A stretch of DNA of 64,000 nt from Spirosomataceae bacterium TFI 002 (GTDB lineage: Bacteria; Bacteroidota; Bacteroidia; Cytophagales; Spirosomataceae): the NCBI GenBank assembly GCA_900230115.1, contig LT907983.1:930001-994000 (forward strand). The letters are read 5' to 3'. This document shows positions 25,363 to 35,561 of this stretch, piece by piece. The notes beneath the pieces are model-generated. The model had not been told where the DNA came from, made no database searches, and was given only the letters and a program-made list of their open reading frames with translations. Made by a program: the position numbers and the translations under genes. Each line of letters opens with the position of its first letter. Position 1 is the first letter of the stretch.

Positions 25363-27078
25363 ATGGACCCCATTAACCTCAATACAAAATCCAAAGAAAC
25401 CAATAGTTACGATGCCATAGTGATAGGTAGTGGAATAAGTGGTGGCTGGGCTGCAAAAGAGCTTTGTGATCAAGGCCTTAACACCATTGTACTAGAACGA
25501 GGTAGAGACGTGGTTCATAATGTTGATTACCCTACGGCCAATACTTCTATATGGGATTTCCCTCATCGTGGTTGGATGCCCAAATCTGATACAGATGCTA
25601 ACCCTATCACCAGTTTGGCTTCAGGTTATGGCGAAGATACGGAGCACTTTTTCATTAAAGACAGTGACCATCCATATGTCCAAAAAAAGCCGTTCACTTG
25701 GATTAGAGGCTATCAAGTGGGAGGCAAATCGTTGATTTGGGGAAGAGCCGTTCCCCGTTGGAGTCCTTATGAATTTACTTCCCCTGCCCGACTTGGCTAT
25801 GGATTAGAATGGCCTATTAGCTACGAAGATGTAGCTCCTTGGTATAGTCATGTAGAACGATTTATGGGAGTTTGCGGTAATAAAGACGGTCTGGAACTCA
25901 TGCCTGATGGAGAATTCCTGCCACCATTTGAATTTAATTGTGTAGAAAAAGTCATGAGCTCCAAAATAAATAATGCATACAGTGATCGCACGATGATTCA
26001 AGGGCGATGGGCTCATGTAACCAAACCAGAAGCTATTCATACCGAACAAGGTAGAGGACAATGTCAGGCACGAAATAAATGTATGCGTGGTTGTCCATAT
26101 GGAGGGTACTTCAGTAGCAATAGCTGCACATTACCATGGGCTAAAAAGACAGGAAACCTAAGCGTAAGACCACATTCCGTGGTGCATTCTATTCTGTATG
26201 ATGAAGAAAAAGGAAAGGCAATAGGAGTTAAAATAATTGATAATCAAGACCATAGCGAAATAGAATATTACGCCAAAGTTATATTTGTAAATGCATCTGC
26301 ACTCAACAGTACATTAATTTTATTAAACTCTAAAAGTCAACGATTTCCCAATGGCCTAGGGAATGATAGTGGAACACTAGGTCATTATGTGGGTTTTCAC
26401 AACTATCGTGGTACTATTAATGGCAGAGTTGAAGGTTTTAAAAATAAATACTTCTATGGCTCAAATCCTTCTGAATGTATGATGCCCAACTTTAGGAATG
26501 TTAAAAAACAAGACACCGATTTTGTAGGTGGATATATGTCTTTTATGGGAGCTTATCGTGGTCGTGGAGCGGAAAGTAATGATTCCTTTGGTGAAAATTT
26601 TAAAAATGCTCAAAGTGAACCTGGAGATTGGGGAGCGTATATTTATATGCAAGGCGAAACCATTCTTAAAGAAAGCAATAAAGTTTACCTAAGCGAAACC
26701 GAAAAGGACCCTTGGGGTATTCCACAACTTGTGATGGAAGTTGACTATGATCCCAATGACGAAAATATGTTGAAAGATTTCCTTGTGCAGGGTGCTGAAA
26801 TACTAGAAAAAGCAGGGATAAAAGACATCAATGCCTCAGACCGTGGCTGGGCTCCCGGACTTGACATTCATGAGATGGGAGGCTGCCGAATGGGAGTAGA
26901 TCCTAAAAACTCAATGCTGAATAAATACAACCAATTGCATGCTTGCAAAAATGTATTTGTAACGGATGGTGCTTGCATGACTAGTACCGGAATCCAAAGC
27001 CCTTCTATTTTTTATATGGCTCTTACTGCCAGAGCAGTTGCCTATGCTGCGGAGGAGCTTCGCAAAGGGAATTTGTAA
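25363..27078 (+). CDS. GMC-family FAD oxidoreductase
   Basis: 571 residues, no signal peptide. The N-terminal FAD-binding motif is YDAIVIGSGISGGWAAKEL with VLERG; GGKSLIWGRAVPRW follows at about residue 120, and the C-terminal signature HEMGGCRMG plus NVFVTDGACMTSTGIQSPS completes a GMC fold. Closest in layout to the glucose/gluconate dehydrogenase-like GMC proteins of Bacteroidota, which oxidise sugar hydroxyls and usually pair with a small subunit; none is seen here. Cysteines in CQARNKCMRGCPYGG (about residues 232-246) are typical of this subgroup. Confidence 0.85.
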   Translation: MDPINLNTKSKETNSYDAIVIGSGISGGWAAKELCDQGLNTIVLERGRDVVHNVDYPTANTSIWDFPHRGWMPKSDTDANPITSLASGYGEDTEHFFIKDSDHPYVQKKPFTWIRGYQVGGKSLIWGRAVPRWSPYEFTSPARLGYGLEWPISYEDVAPWYSHVERFMGVCGNKDGLELMPDGEFLPPFEFNCVEKVMSSKINNAYSDRTMIQGRWAHVTKPEAIHTEQGRGQCQARNKCMRGCPYGGYFSSNSCTLPWAKKTGNLSVRPHSVVHSILYDEEKGKAIGVKIIDNQDHSEIEYYAKVIFVNASALNSTLILLNSKSQRFPNGLGNDSGTLGHYVGFHNYRGTINGRVEGFKNKYFYGSNPSECMMPNFRNVKKQDTDFVGGYMSFMGAYRGRGAESNDSFGENFKNAQSEPGDWGAYIYMQGETILKESNKVYLSETEKDPWGIPQLVMEVDYDPNDENMLKDFLVQGAEILEKAGIKDINASDRGWAPGLDIHEMGGCRMGVDPKNSMLNKYNQLHACKNVFVTDGACMTSTGIQSPSIFYMALTARAVAYAAEELRKGNL

Positions 27079-27170
27079 TAAAGGACAATGCTTTAGGTTA
27101 CGCTAAATAACATCGATGAGGGAAACTTTTAATTAAGTAAAGATGGAGTAAGTGTTATACTTGCCCACAG

Positions 27171-27197
27171 TTTGATTTTCGTAAGTATTGATTTGAA
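27171..27197 (+). promoter_or_regulatory. Shared 27-bp upstream motif, copy A
   Basis: TTTGATTTTCGTAAG, five variable bases, then ATTTGAA, ending 64 bp before the start at 27261. An equally spaced copy lies at 35476-35502, upstream of the 2Fe-2S subunit gene. Likely a promoter or operator. Confidence 0.45.
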
Positions 27198-27260
27198 TAC
27201 AGTTATTGGGTGGCATGCTTTATAGCTTGTTTTGCACAAGTAAAATCAAGAACAAAAGTC

Positions 27261-28028
27261 ATGCTCCATAGCGATGTAAAATACCTATTTATAATACTCC
27301 TTTTCGGTTTATTTCTACTACCAAAGACCATTAAGGCACAAAAGGACTCAACACTATATTTGGCTGGTGCAATTCAAGTTACCAATAATGGCTTTTCGAA
27401 CATTCCAACTTTCACCCTAGGGAAACCTGCAGCAATCTTCAATTTTACTACACGTAGCAACCGCCTCTCTTTTGAGCCAGAAATGCGTTTTTCTTACGAA
27501 GGAAAACTTTGGTCAATATTGCTTTGGGGTCGTTATAAACTAGTTGAAAAAGAAAATTATCAATTAAGAGTTGGCTTGCACCCAGGCTTTGCATTTAATT
27601 CACAAACCTCTTCTATTGGTTCAGAAACGATTGAATCGCAAGTGGTAAGAAGATATCTTACAGGCGAAATAAGTCAGACTTTCAAGATGAATAATCACCT
27701 GAGTTCAACAGTTTATTATCTTTATGCTAATGGTCGAGATGTAGGTACACCTAAGAATACGCATTATTTGGCGTATATTCTGGGCGTTTCAAATTTGAAA
27801 GTGTCCGAGAATTTATCGTTTAATGTAATTCCACAAGTGTTTTATTTAAGAACTGGCGGAAAGGAAGGTTATTATTTTTCTAGTGCACTGCAAGTAAAGA
27901 AACAAGGGTGGCCGGTACACTTGGGAGCAATGATGAACAAATCTATTAGATCAGAAATAAACGCAAAAGACTTTAATTGGAATTTAAGCCTGCATTATAC
28001 CTTTAGAAGTAAATTCAATAGGAATTAA
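27261..28028 (+). CDS. Putative outer-membrane beta-barrel protein
   Basis: The Met at 27261 is followed by a signal-like segment (YLFIILLFGLFLLPKTIKAQ), giving 255 residues; the frame is open to 27210. The mature part alternates aromatic and polar residues in strand-length blocks (LSFEPEMRFSYEGKLWSIL, WNLSLHYTFRSKF), ending with a phenylalanine-rich strand as in outer-membrane beta-barrels. No specific family recognised. It is 15 bp upstream of an AraC gene and may be co-transcribed with it. Confidence 0.6.
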   Translation: MLHSDVKYLFIILLFGLFLLPKTIKAQKDSTLYLAGAIQVTNNGFSNIPTFTLGKPAAIFNFTTRSNRLSFEPEMRFSYEGKLWSILLWGRYKLVEKENYQLRVGLHPGFAFNSQTSSIGSETIESQVVRRYLTGEISQTFKMNNHLSSTVYYLYANGRDVGTPKNTHYLAYILGVSNLKVSENLSFNVIPQVFYLRTGGKEGYYFSSALQVKKQGWPVHLGAMMNKSIRSEINAKDFNWNLSLHYTFRSKFNRN

Positions 28029-28042
28029 AAGCCTAGTTACGA

Positions 28043-28933
28043 ATGGAAAAAGTGGAAAGCATAGAAGATTTTTATAAACGAAAGTTTGAGTGGATGCCTG
28101 AAAGTATTAGGAAAGACATCGGTCATTTTAATGTCTTTCCTGTTAAGCCTTATGCTGGGAAAGCCGTTCCATATAAAAGGAGAGATTACTATAAGATAAT
28201 GGTGATAAAAGGGAACAGTTATGTCCATTATGCCGACCAAGTTATAGAAATTAAAAAGCAAGCAATTACCTTCTCGAATCCAAATATTCCCTATAAATGG
28301 GAACACTTAGACCAATTAAAAGATGGTTTTTTTTGTGTCTTTAATAAAGATTTTTTCCACCAATTTGGGGTTTTGGCACAGTATGAGGTTTTTCAACCCA
28401 AAGGCACACATGTTTTCGAATTAACAGACGAGCAAGTCAATGAAGTGATTTCAATTTTCGAGAAAATGACAAAAGAAATTAATTCTGAATATCAACACAA
28501 ATATGATGTGTTAAGAACCCAAGTTTTCGAGCTCATTCATTTCGCTACAAAACTTCAACCAAACACAATTTTCAGCAATAAAGAGGTTAATGCAGCTGAG
28601 AGAATTTCTTCAATTTTCTTAGAATTATTGGAACGTCAGTATCCAATAGATGAGAATCATCCATCAATTAGCCTAAGAAGCCCTTCCGACTTTGCAGAAC
28701 AGTTAAATGTTCATGTTAACCATCTCAACAAAGCTGTAAAGTCAACCACTCACAAAAGCACATCTGTGCTTATAGCAGAAAGACTACTTCAAGAGTCCAA
28801 AATCATGCTAAAGCATAGCAAAGCAAATATTTCAGAAATTGCGTATGCCCTAGGCTTTAAAGAGGCCACACATTTTAATAATTTCTTTAAAAAGCACTTG
28901 GGAATAAGCCCAAGCAAATTCAGAAATGGGTGA
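28043..28933 (+). CDS. AraC-family regulator
   Basis: 296 residues. The N-terminal cupin-like sensor (residues 30-180) contains YYKIMVIKGNSYVHYADQ, and the C-terminal double helix-turn-helix includes NISEIAYALGFKEATHFNNFFKKHLGISPSKFR. Probably controls the beta-barrel protein, the GMC enzyme or the sulfatase that starts 211 bp downstream. Full length. Confidence 0.85.
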   Translation: MEKVESIEDFYKRKFEWMPESIRKDIGHFNVFPVKPYAGKAVPYKRRDYYKIMVIKGNSYVHYADQVIEIKKQAITFSNPNIPYKWEHLDQLKDGFFCVFNKDFFHQFGVLAQYEVFQPKGTHVFELTDEQVNEVISIFEKMTKEINSEYQHKYDVLRTQVFELIHFATKLQPNTIFSNKEVNAAERISSIFLELLERQYPIDENHPSISLRSPSDFAEQLNVHVNHLNKAVKSTTHKSTSVLIAERLLQESKIMLKHSKANISEIAYALGFKEATHFNNFFKKHLGISPSKFRNG

Positions 28934-29144
28934 TAAATCCATTATTAAGATGAACGCTTTACAAATTAAATTGTAACATAATTGCGAAGTATTAAGCAGC
29001 GTTAACGTACTATTTCCTTTCACAATTACTCTTATAACATTCTCTACAATGGTCAATTTTCAACAATTAGCTTTAATGCTTTTGGGAAGTCTTCATTTTC
29101 ACCGAAATTGAGCTTAATTCAACCAAAACCATTACATTATATCA

Positions 29145-30845
29145 ATGAATCAATTAAAATTCGCCCAGAAAAGCTTTATAATTGCCTTAGGGCTAACGGT
29201 TTCTGTTTTTACTTTTTCATGCAAATCCGAAAAGAAAACTGAACGACCAAACATCGTTTTTATAATGTCGGATGACCACGCCTATCAAGCTATTTCTGCT
29301 TATGATAATAAATTGATAGAAACGCCAAATATTGACAGGATTGCGAAAAAAGGAATGCTGTTTACAAATGCCAGCGTAACTAACTCAATTTGTGCACCTT
29401 CTAGAGCCACAATATTGACAGGCAAGCACTCACACATGAATGGTAAAGTTGACAATGTCAATCCATTTGACACCACCAATGTCACTTTCCCACAAATACT
29501 ACAAGAAGCTGGATACCAGACCGCTATGTTTGGCAAGCTACATTTCGGCAACAATCCAAAAGGTTTTGACGAGTTTAAAATACTACCAGGGCAGGGAGAC
29601 TATTATAATCCTGATTTCATCACTAAAAAGGAAGGTAAGATTACTGTAAAAGGTTATGTAACTGACATCATTACTGATATGACGCTAGACTGGTTAGATA
29701 AAGAAAGAGAGGAAGAAAAACCATTTATGCTCATGTATTTGCATAAAGCTCCGCACCGCTCATGGTTTATGGCAGAGCGTCATATGGAAGAATTTACCAA
29801 CAAAACTTTCCCAGAGCCAGCCACACTTTTTGATAGTCATGAGGGTATGCCTGCAGCAAAAGTAGCCGAAATGAACATTAGTGGAAATATGGGTTGGGGT
29901 TATGATCTAAAGATATATCCTGAAACTATGGATGAAATAGGTTTAGAAGAAATGAGTTCTTTTGACAAATCGGGTTTTGACCGATATTATAATAGGTTAG
30001 ATTCTTCTCAGAAGGCCAATTTTGACTTATTTTATAAAAAGAGAAGTGCTGATTTGAAAGAACGTTATCCGTCAATGACTAAGGAAGATTTAACCAAATG
30101 GCGATATCAAGTTTATATGCAGGACTATTTGGGAACCATAAAGTCTGTAGATGAGAATGTGGGGCGTGTCCTAGATTATTTAGAAGAGAATAACCTTATG
30201 GAAAACACCATCATCGTTTATACTTCCGACCAAGGCTTTTACTTGGGCGAACACGGCTGGTTTGATAAGCGTTTTGTGTACGACGAAAGCTTCAAAACGC
30301 CGCTTTTGGTATCTTGGCCTAATCGAATAAAGCCTGGAACCGTATCCGATGAGTTGGTTCAAAACCTTGACTTTGCTCAAACTTTTCTTGAGGCTGCTGG
30401 TGCCGAGCAACCTACCGATATGCAAGGCAAAAGTTTGATACCAATCCTTACTGGAGATACTAAAAATTGGGAAAGAGATGCTGTTTATTACCATTATTAC
30501 GAGCATCCATCGGAGCATAATGTCAATCGTCACTATGCCGCAGTCACGAAAGATTATAAACTTGTTCATTACTATTTCGACTTGGATTATTGGGAATTGA
30601 TCGACAGAAAGAAAGACCCATTAGAGCAGCATAATTATTATGACGACCCTGCATACGCTGAAATCCAGAAGGAAATGCATGCCAAATTAGATGAACTTAG
30701 AGAACAGTATGGCGACAATGAAACGCTAAGTCAGCAATACATTGATGATTTTATGCCCCGAGCCAAAAACGGTAAAGTATGGGGAACAGAAAAAACCATC
30801 CTCGACTCTATAGTAGAGAAATGGGAGAAGTCAAAATCAAAATAA
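29145..30845 (+). CDS. Formylglycine-dependent sulfatase (family S1), lipoprotein
   Basis: 566 residues. Lipoprotein-type signal with Cys26. The catalytic CAPSR (Cys83, converted to formylglycine) lies in SICAPSRATILTGKHSH; the metal site has FIMSDDH (Asp43, Asp44) and, later, YTSDQGFYLGEHGWFDKR. It removes sulfate esters from a carbohydrate in the periplasm or on the cell surface; the sub-specificity cannot be read here. A separate maturase is required and is not in the window. Followed by a strong terminator. Together with the GH117 locus 20 kb away it fits use of sulfated algal galactans (inference). Confidence 0.9.
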   Translation: MNQLKFAQKSFIIALGLTVSVFTFSCKSEKKTERPNIVFIMSDDHAYQAISAYDNKLIETPNIDRIAKKGMLFTNASVTNSICAPSRATILTGKHSHMNGKVDNVNPFDTTNVTFPQILQEAGYQTAMFGKLHFGNNPKGFDEFKILPGQGDYYNPDFITKKEGKITVKGYVTDIITDMTLDWLDKEREEEKPFMLMYLHKAPHRSWFMAERHMEEFTNKTFPEPATLFDSHEGMPAAKVAEMNISGNMGWGYDLKIYPETMDEIGLEEMSSFDKSGFDRYYNRLDSSQKANFDLFYKKRSADLKERYPSMTKEDLTKWRYQVYMQDYLGTIKSVDENVGRVLDYLEENNLMENTIIVYTSDQGFYLGEHGWFDKRFVYDESFKTPLLVSWPNRIKPGTVSDELVQNLDFAQTFLEAAGAEQPTDMQGKSLIPILTGDTKNWERDAVYYHYYEHPSEHNVNRHYAAVTKDYKLVHYYFDLDYWELIDRKKDPLEQHNYYDDPAYAEIQKEMHAKLDELREQYGDNETLSQQYIDDFMPRAKNGKVWGTEKTILDSIVEKWEKSKSK

Positions 30846-30870
30846 AGTGTAGGCTAAACTCAAACATTAA

Positions 30871-30910
30871 AGCCACGAGCCATTAAGATAAAAGGCTCGT
30901 GGCTTTTTTT
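30871..30910 (+). terminator. Rho-independent terminator after the sulfatase
   Basis: AGCCACGAGCC (30871-30881) pairs perfectly with GGCTCGTGGCT (30894-30904), followed by a run of seven T. Confidence 0.9.
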
Positions 30911-30963
30911 ATTATTTCAAATTGTCTAACTCTAAAAATTGAATTTAATATCTAACAAAGGTT

Positions 30964-31875
30964 CTAGTTCAAGTTTCTATACTCGTTAGGTGTTTTCCCT
31001 ACACGCTGCTTAAAAACCCTGGAAAAATGCTGAGGATATTTAAAACCTAGTTCATAAGCAATCTCACTAACGGTTTTATTGGTCTCAAATACCCTACTCT
31101 TTGCCACTTGAATGGTTTTGTTTAAAATATAGTCTTTGGCTGATTTCCCAGTTTCTTTCTTAATTAAATCACCGAAGTAATTGGCAGACAAATTCAATTC
31201 TTGAGCAAAAAATGTGACTGAAGGAAGACCTATGGTTTGGGGACTTTCCGACAGGAAATAAGCATTTAACATTTCCTCAAAATTTGATAAGATACCGTTA
31301 TTTACATTTTCGCGTGTGATAAACTGACGGTCATAAAATCGCTCGCAGTAGTTTAAAAATAATTCAATATTTGCAGTTATTAACTTTTTACTGTGCTTGT
31401 CTATTGGTTGTTTTAGCTCAAACTCTATTTTGGCTAAACTATCCAAAATCATTTGTCTCTCATTCTGTGACACATGTAAAGCCTCATTGCTTCGATAATT
31501 GAAAAACTTATATTCTCCAATATTTTTCCCAAGCGAGGTTCCGTTTAAAAAATCTGGATGAAAAAATAAGCCATATCCCATCGGCTGATAAGGTTCTTTT
31601 GAGTTTTCAATTTCTACTACCTGACCAGGAGCAAAAAAGACTAGCGTACCCTCTTGATAGTCATAATGGTGACGGCCATATATTAAATCTCCGCATTTAA
31701 CATCTTTTAGAAAAATACTATATAAGCCATAATTAAATCTTACAGATTCCGTATCTCCCCAGTCCCTAGGGTATGCCTTTGAGAAATCAATTACCGTGGC
31801 TAATGGGTGTAGCGTTTTATGATTATTGAATGAATTACACTCGTAAATGTTATCAATGTTTACTACTTTTTGCAT
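30964..31875 (-). CDS. AraC-family regulator
   Basis: 303 residues. The N-terminal sensor has YGLYSIFLKDVKCGDLIYGR and LVFFAPGQVVEIEN, a cupin-like fold; the C-terminal HTH pair ends TVSEIAYELGFKYPQHFSRVFKQRVGKTPNEYR. Divergently placed with respect to the NTF2-like genes at 32098, with 222 bp between the starts, a natural place for its operator. No inverted repeat stands out there. Confidence 0.88.
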   Translation of the reverse strand: MQKVVNIDNIYECNSFNNHKTLHPLATVIDFSKAYPRDWGDTESVRFNYGLYSIFLKDVKCGDLIYGRHHYDYQEGTLVFFAPGQVVEIENSKEPYQPMGYGLFFHPDFLNGTSLGKNIGEYKFFNYRSNEALHVSQNERQMILDSLAKIEFELKQPIDKHSKKLITANIELFLNYCERFYDRQFITRENVNNGILSNFEEMLNAYFLSESPQTIGLPSVTFFAQELNLSANYFGDLIKKETGKSAKDYILNKTIQVAKSRVFETNKTVSEIAYELGFKYPQHFSRVFKQRVGKTPNEYRNLN

Positions 31876-32097
31876 ATCTGCTTATTTTAAATCCTTTTCA
31901 AATTTAAGCTTTAATAAGCACTAGTTTCTTTAAACAGTAAAAATGGTAGATGATACAGTAGATTATATACCAGAAAGTGTTTAAAAGGAAACGACATTTG
32001 TTTAGAGCAAGGAAAAAATAGCCTTCAAGTGGCTTATAATTAAGATGTTTTAGGGATAAAGTGGTTTGATTAATTTTAGTAAATAAATAAAAATAGC

Positions 32098-32568
32098 ATG
32101 AAAAGTGTAAAGTCAGTTTCTTTAATATTTCTATTGATAACGACTATTTCTATAGTTGGTTATGCACAGTCACCTTCAAAAACGGAGCAAGAAGTACTTC
32201 AATTATCAAAAGATAAGTGGGAATGGATGGCTCATAAGGATGTAGTCAAACTAGGAGAGTTGTTTGATGCAAAAGCAAAATTTGTACACATGAGTGGTTC
32301 ATGGAAAACTAATAGAGAGCTAGAGATTATTGAGTCTGGTAGCATTTGGTATAAAGAAGCAATAGTGCACGATTCGGCTGTAGAAGTTTCAAAGAAAACG
32401 GCAATGGTGTGGAACAGAATTACGCTCGTGGCTCATGTAAGAGGAAATGACGTTTCTAACGAATTTACGGTTACCGAAGTTTATCAGAAAAAACATGGAG
32501 ACTGGAAAATGTTAGGGTTAACATTTAGTAGCGTTCGTGATACCCATCAAATTGAGAAGTTATCTTAA
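32098..32568 (+). CDS. Exported NTF2/SnoaL-like protein 1
   Basis: 156 residues with a signal peptide (ending GYAQ). The body follows the DUF4440/NTF2-like pattern: LSKDKWEWMAHKDVVKLGELFDAKAKFVHMSG, VTEVYQKKHGDWKMLGLTFSS. Such folds are small cone-shaped binding or dehydratase-like domains. Its downstream paralogue at 32623 has the same layout, so this is a tandem duplication. Substrate unknown. Confidence 0.8.
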   Translation: MKSVKSVSLIFLLITTISIVGYAQSPSKTEQEVLQLSKDKWEWMAHKDVVKLGELFDAKAKFVHMSGSWKTNRELEIIESGSIWYKEAIVHDSAVEVSKKTAMVWNRITLVAHVRGNDVSNEFTVTEVYQKKHGDWKMLGLTFSSVRDTHQIEKLS

Positions 32569-32622
32569 ATTAATAGAAAGAATAAGCTGAAAATTATTCT
32601 GTTTACAAAACCTAGAACAACA

Positions 32623-33069
32623 ATGAAAAGTACATTACTAATAATATTCCTTTCGATTATTAGTCTCCAAACGGCATTTTCGCAAAACACCGATGACGAA
32701 ATAAAAAAGCTTTCTAAAGATAAGTGGCAATGGATGGCTGACAAGGATGTTGACAAACTGGGTGAGCTCTTTGATAGCCAAGCTATGTTTGTACACATGG
32801 GAGGTTCATGGGGCAAAGAAAGAGAATTGGACATTATAAAATCAGGATTTATTCATTACAAAAAAGCGGATATTCACGAAGTGTATCCACCAATTGTTAT
32901 TGAAAATACAGTCATTTTATTAAATCGAATTACACTTTTGGCCGTAGTAGGGACGCAAGAAGTGAGTAACCCATTTATGGTGACAGAGGTATATGTTAAA
33001 GTTGGAAGTAAATGGAAAATGGGTTCCTTATCTTTTTCTAAGTTAATGACGCCTGGCGAGCAGCATTGA
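32623..33069 (+). CDS. Exported NTF2/SnoaL-like protein 2
   Basis: 148 residues with a signal peptide (ending TAFSQ). LSKDKWQWMADKDVDKLGELFDSQAMFVHMGGSW matches paralogue 1 closely, while the C-terminal half has diverged more. It lies 58 bp upstream of a Tat-exported molybdopterin oxidoreductase; all read in the same direction, so an operon is likely. A role connected to the oxidoreductase product is possible but unproven. Confidence 0.8.
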   Translation: MKSTLLIIFLSIISLQTAFSQNTDDEIKKLSKDKWQWMADKDVDKLGELFDSQAMFVHMGGSWGKERELDIIKSGFIHYKKADIHEVYPPIVIENTVILLNRITLLAVVGTQEVSNPFMVTEVYVKVGSKWKMGSLSFSKLMTPGEQH

Positions 33070-33127
33070 CCTTAGGTTATTACCATGTAATATTCTCATT
33101 TTGAGAAATGTGTTGTAAATTGTTGTT

Positions 33128-35359
33128 ATGAAAAGCATTAAACCTAACCTTAATCGACGCTCTTTCCTTAAGGCTTCAGCCTTGGTGGGAGGAGGTGTAT
33201 TGTTCAATATTTCTTGGCTTTCTGCCCAAAAAGTTGAGAATGAACTTACTGGCGAAAAGGAGTTTTTTGAATTCAATGCTTTTATAAAAATAACTCCTGA
33301 TAATATAATCCAAATCATGTCGCCTAATCCGGAAGGGGGGCAAAATATAAAAACCTCCATGCCCATGATCGTGGCTGACGAGCTGGATGCCAACTGGGCA
33401 AATGTGGAGGTAAAACAAGCTGATTTAGATACGAAACATTTTACCCGTCAGTTTATAGGTGGTTCGCAGGCAATTCATAGAGGTTGGGATGTATTGAGAA
33501 AAGCAGGAGCTAGGGCACGTGAAATGCTTAAAATGGCAGCAGCACAAAAATGGCAAGTGCCTATTTCTGAAATTTCAACTTCTAAAGGGCATATTTATCA
33601 TAAAAAAACTAGTAAATTACTTAGTTATGGCGAGGTTGCTTCGGCAGCAGTGGGCATAGAAATGCCGATAGATGTAAAACTAAAAAACATAAGCGATTTT
33701 GAAATTATTGGTACTTCAGTTAAAAATGTAGAAGGTAGAAATATCATCACTGGAAAGCCGCTTTTTGGAATTGATACCCATAAAAAGGGTATGAAAATAG
33801 CCATGATTGTGCACCCACCTGCTTTTGGGTTAAAACTTAAATCTTTTGAAACTGATTCCGTTTTGTCTTTGAAAGGGATCATTGATGTTTTCGAAGTGAA
33901 AGTCTTCAATGAGGACTATGAACGCACTTTTTTTGATACCATTACTTTCAATGAAGTGGTTGCAATTGTTGGGGAAGATACCTGGTCGGTAATGCAGGCA
34001 AAAAAAACCCTGAAAGTAGAATGGGAGCCATTTGAGGATTATTCTTTTAATCGTGACATGTTTGGGAATAAATCTAAACATATAGTTCCAGCTGGCTTGG
34101 AAAGTAGCACTGATCATTTGGAGAAAATGGAAAAAATGGCAGCAAAGCCAGGAAATGTGAAGCGAAAAGATGGAGAAGTCGAACTTGCCTTTAGTGAAGC
34201 AGTTAAGGTGATAGAGTCTACTTTTTCAGCACCTTTTTTAGCTCATAATTGTATGGAGCCTATGAATTTCTTTGCACATGTCACCGACGAAAAAGCAGAA
34301 ATGATAGGACCCTTGCAGAAACCAGAACTCACCGAACAGGCATTATCAGCTCGCTTAGGAATGCCTTTGGACAAAATAGATTTCAAAATGACCAGACTGG
34401 GCGGTGGTTACGGAAGACGATCCTATGCACATTGGGCAATAGAAGCTGCTCTTATATCTCAAAAAGTAAAAGCCCCTGTGAAATTGATATATAGTCGCGA
34501 AGATGACATGACTTCAGGAGTTTATCGATCTACCTATTATGCTAAATATCGAGCAGCATTAGATAAAGAGAATAAGTTAACGGCCTTGCACGTGAACATG
34601 GGAGGTAATCCAGAATCCCCTTTGTATCAAAACAGGTTTCCAGCAGGTGCAATTGATAATTATTTGGCAGAAGATTGGGAGATTGCTTCCAATATCACGA
34701 CTGGATCTTTTAGAGCTCCTAGGTCAAATTTTCATGCTGCCGCAGAACAATCATTTTTGGATGAAATAGTAGAAGCGGCAGGTAAAGACCCTATAGATTT
34801 TCGGCTAGAGTTGCTCAAAAATGCCAAAGAAAATCCAATTGGAAAGAACAACGAATATGATCCTGATCGTTTAGCTGGAGTCATTGAACTAGTAAGAGAA
34901 AAGTCTAATTGGGAAGCTTTAAAGGAAAATGGAAATCCTGGAGTTTCCGCCTATTTCTGTCATGATTCATACGCTGCCGTAGTTGCGGATATGGAAGTGT
35001 TGGATGGTGTTCCAATGGTTAAAAAAGTGGTCTGTACCATAGATTGCGGAATTGTTGTTAATCCAGATGCGGCCAAAAATATGGTAGAAGGTGGTATTGT
35101 TGATGCAATTGGAAATGCCCTTTTTGGAGAGTTAAAGTTTAATAATGGAGTGCCTAGTAAAAACAATTTTCATGAGTATCGTATGATAAGAATGAATGAA
35201 GCTCCTAAGGAGATTGAAGTGCATTTTGTGGAAAATAAAATAGACCCAACTGGCCTTGGTGAACCTAGCTTTCCTCCGGTTTTTGGGGCATTAGCAAATT
35301 CACTTTATAGAGCAACGGGAAAGCGGTTTTATCAGCAACCGTTTATTGATCATATTTAG
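33128..35359 (+). CDS. Tat-exported molybdopterin-binding oxidoreductase subunit 1
   Basis: 743 residues of the xanthine-dehydrogenase/isoquinoline-oxidoreductase large-subunit type. The N-terminus carries a twin-arginine signal (NRRSFLKASALVGGG). Recognisable cofactor segments: HNCMEPMNFFA, RLGGGYGRRSYAHWAIEAA, GSFRAPRSNFHAAAEQSFLDE and DPTGLGEPSFPP near the C-terminus. It should oxidise an aldehyde or N-heterocycle in the periplasm. It has no 2Fe-2S gene directly adjoining and may share the one at 35562. Very similar to the protein at 36022, indicating duplication. Confidence 0.85.
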   Translation: MKSIKPNLNRRSFLKASALVGGGVLFNISWLSAQKVENELTGEKEFFEFNAFIKITPDNIIQIMSPNPEGGQNIKTSMPMIVADELDANWANVEVKQADLDTKHFTRQFIGGSQAIHRGWDVLRKAGARAREMLKMAAAQKWQVPISEISTSKGHIYHKKTSKLLSYGEVASAAVGIEMPIDVKLKNISDFEIIGTSVKNVEGRNIITGKPLFGIDTHKKGMKIAMIVHPPAFGLKLKSFETDSVLSLKGIIDVFEVKVFNEDYERTFFDTITFNEVVAIVGEDTWSVMQAKKTLKVEWEPFEDYSFNRDMFGNKSKHIVPAGLESSTDHLEKMEKMAAKPGNVKRKDGEVELAFSEAVKVIESTFSAPFLAHNCMEPMNFFAHVTDEKAEMIGPLQKPELTEQALSARLGMPLDKIDFKMTRLGGGYGRRSYAHWAIEAALISQKVKAPVKLIYSREDDMTSGVYRSTYYAKYRAALDKENKLTALHVNMGGNPESPLYQNRFPAGAIDNYLAEDWEIASNITTGSFRAPRSNFHAAAEQSFLDEIVEAAGKDPIDFRLELLKNAKENPIGKNNEYDPDRLAGVIELVREKSNWEALKENGNPGVSAYFCHDSYAAVVADMEVLDGVPMVKKVVCTIDCGIVVNPDAAKNMVEGGIVDAIGNALFGELKFNNGVPSKNNFHEYRMIRMNEAPKEIEVHFVENKIDPTGLGEPSFPPVFGALANSLYRATGKRFYQQPFIDHI

Positions 35360-35475
35360 ATTCGAGTTAAATATTTCACGGGTTGAATAGGTCAAAAACC
35401 TAACATTTGTGAATTGATTCACTAAGAAAGCATGAATTTTGCGAATTGGCATATAGAAGGGTGAAAAAGTAACCC

Positions 35476-35502
35476 TTTGATTTTCGTAAGAATCAATTTG
35501 AA
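35476..35502 (+). promoter_or_regulatory. Shared 27-bp upstream motif, copy B
   Basis: TTTGATTTTCGTAAG, five variable bases, then ATTTGAA, ending 60 bp before the start at 35562. Same as the copy at 27171-27197, including the spacer length. Confidence 0.45.
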
Positions 35503-35561
35503 AATAATAAGTTATACGGGATAGAAATACGTAATTTTAGTTAATTAAAGAAAAGGGAATT

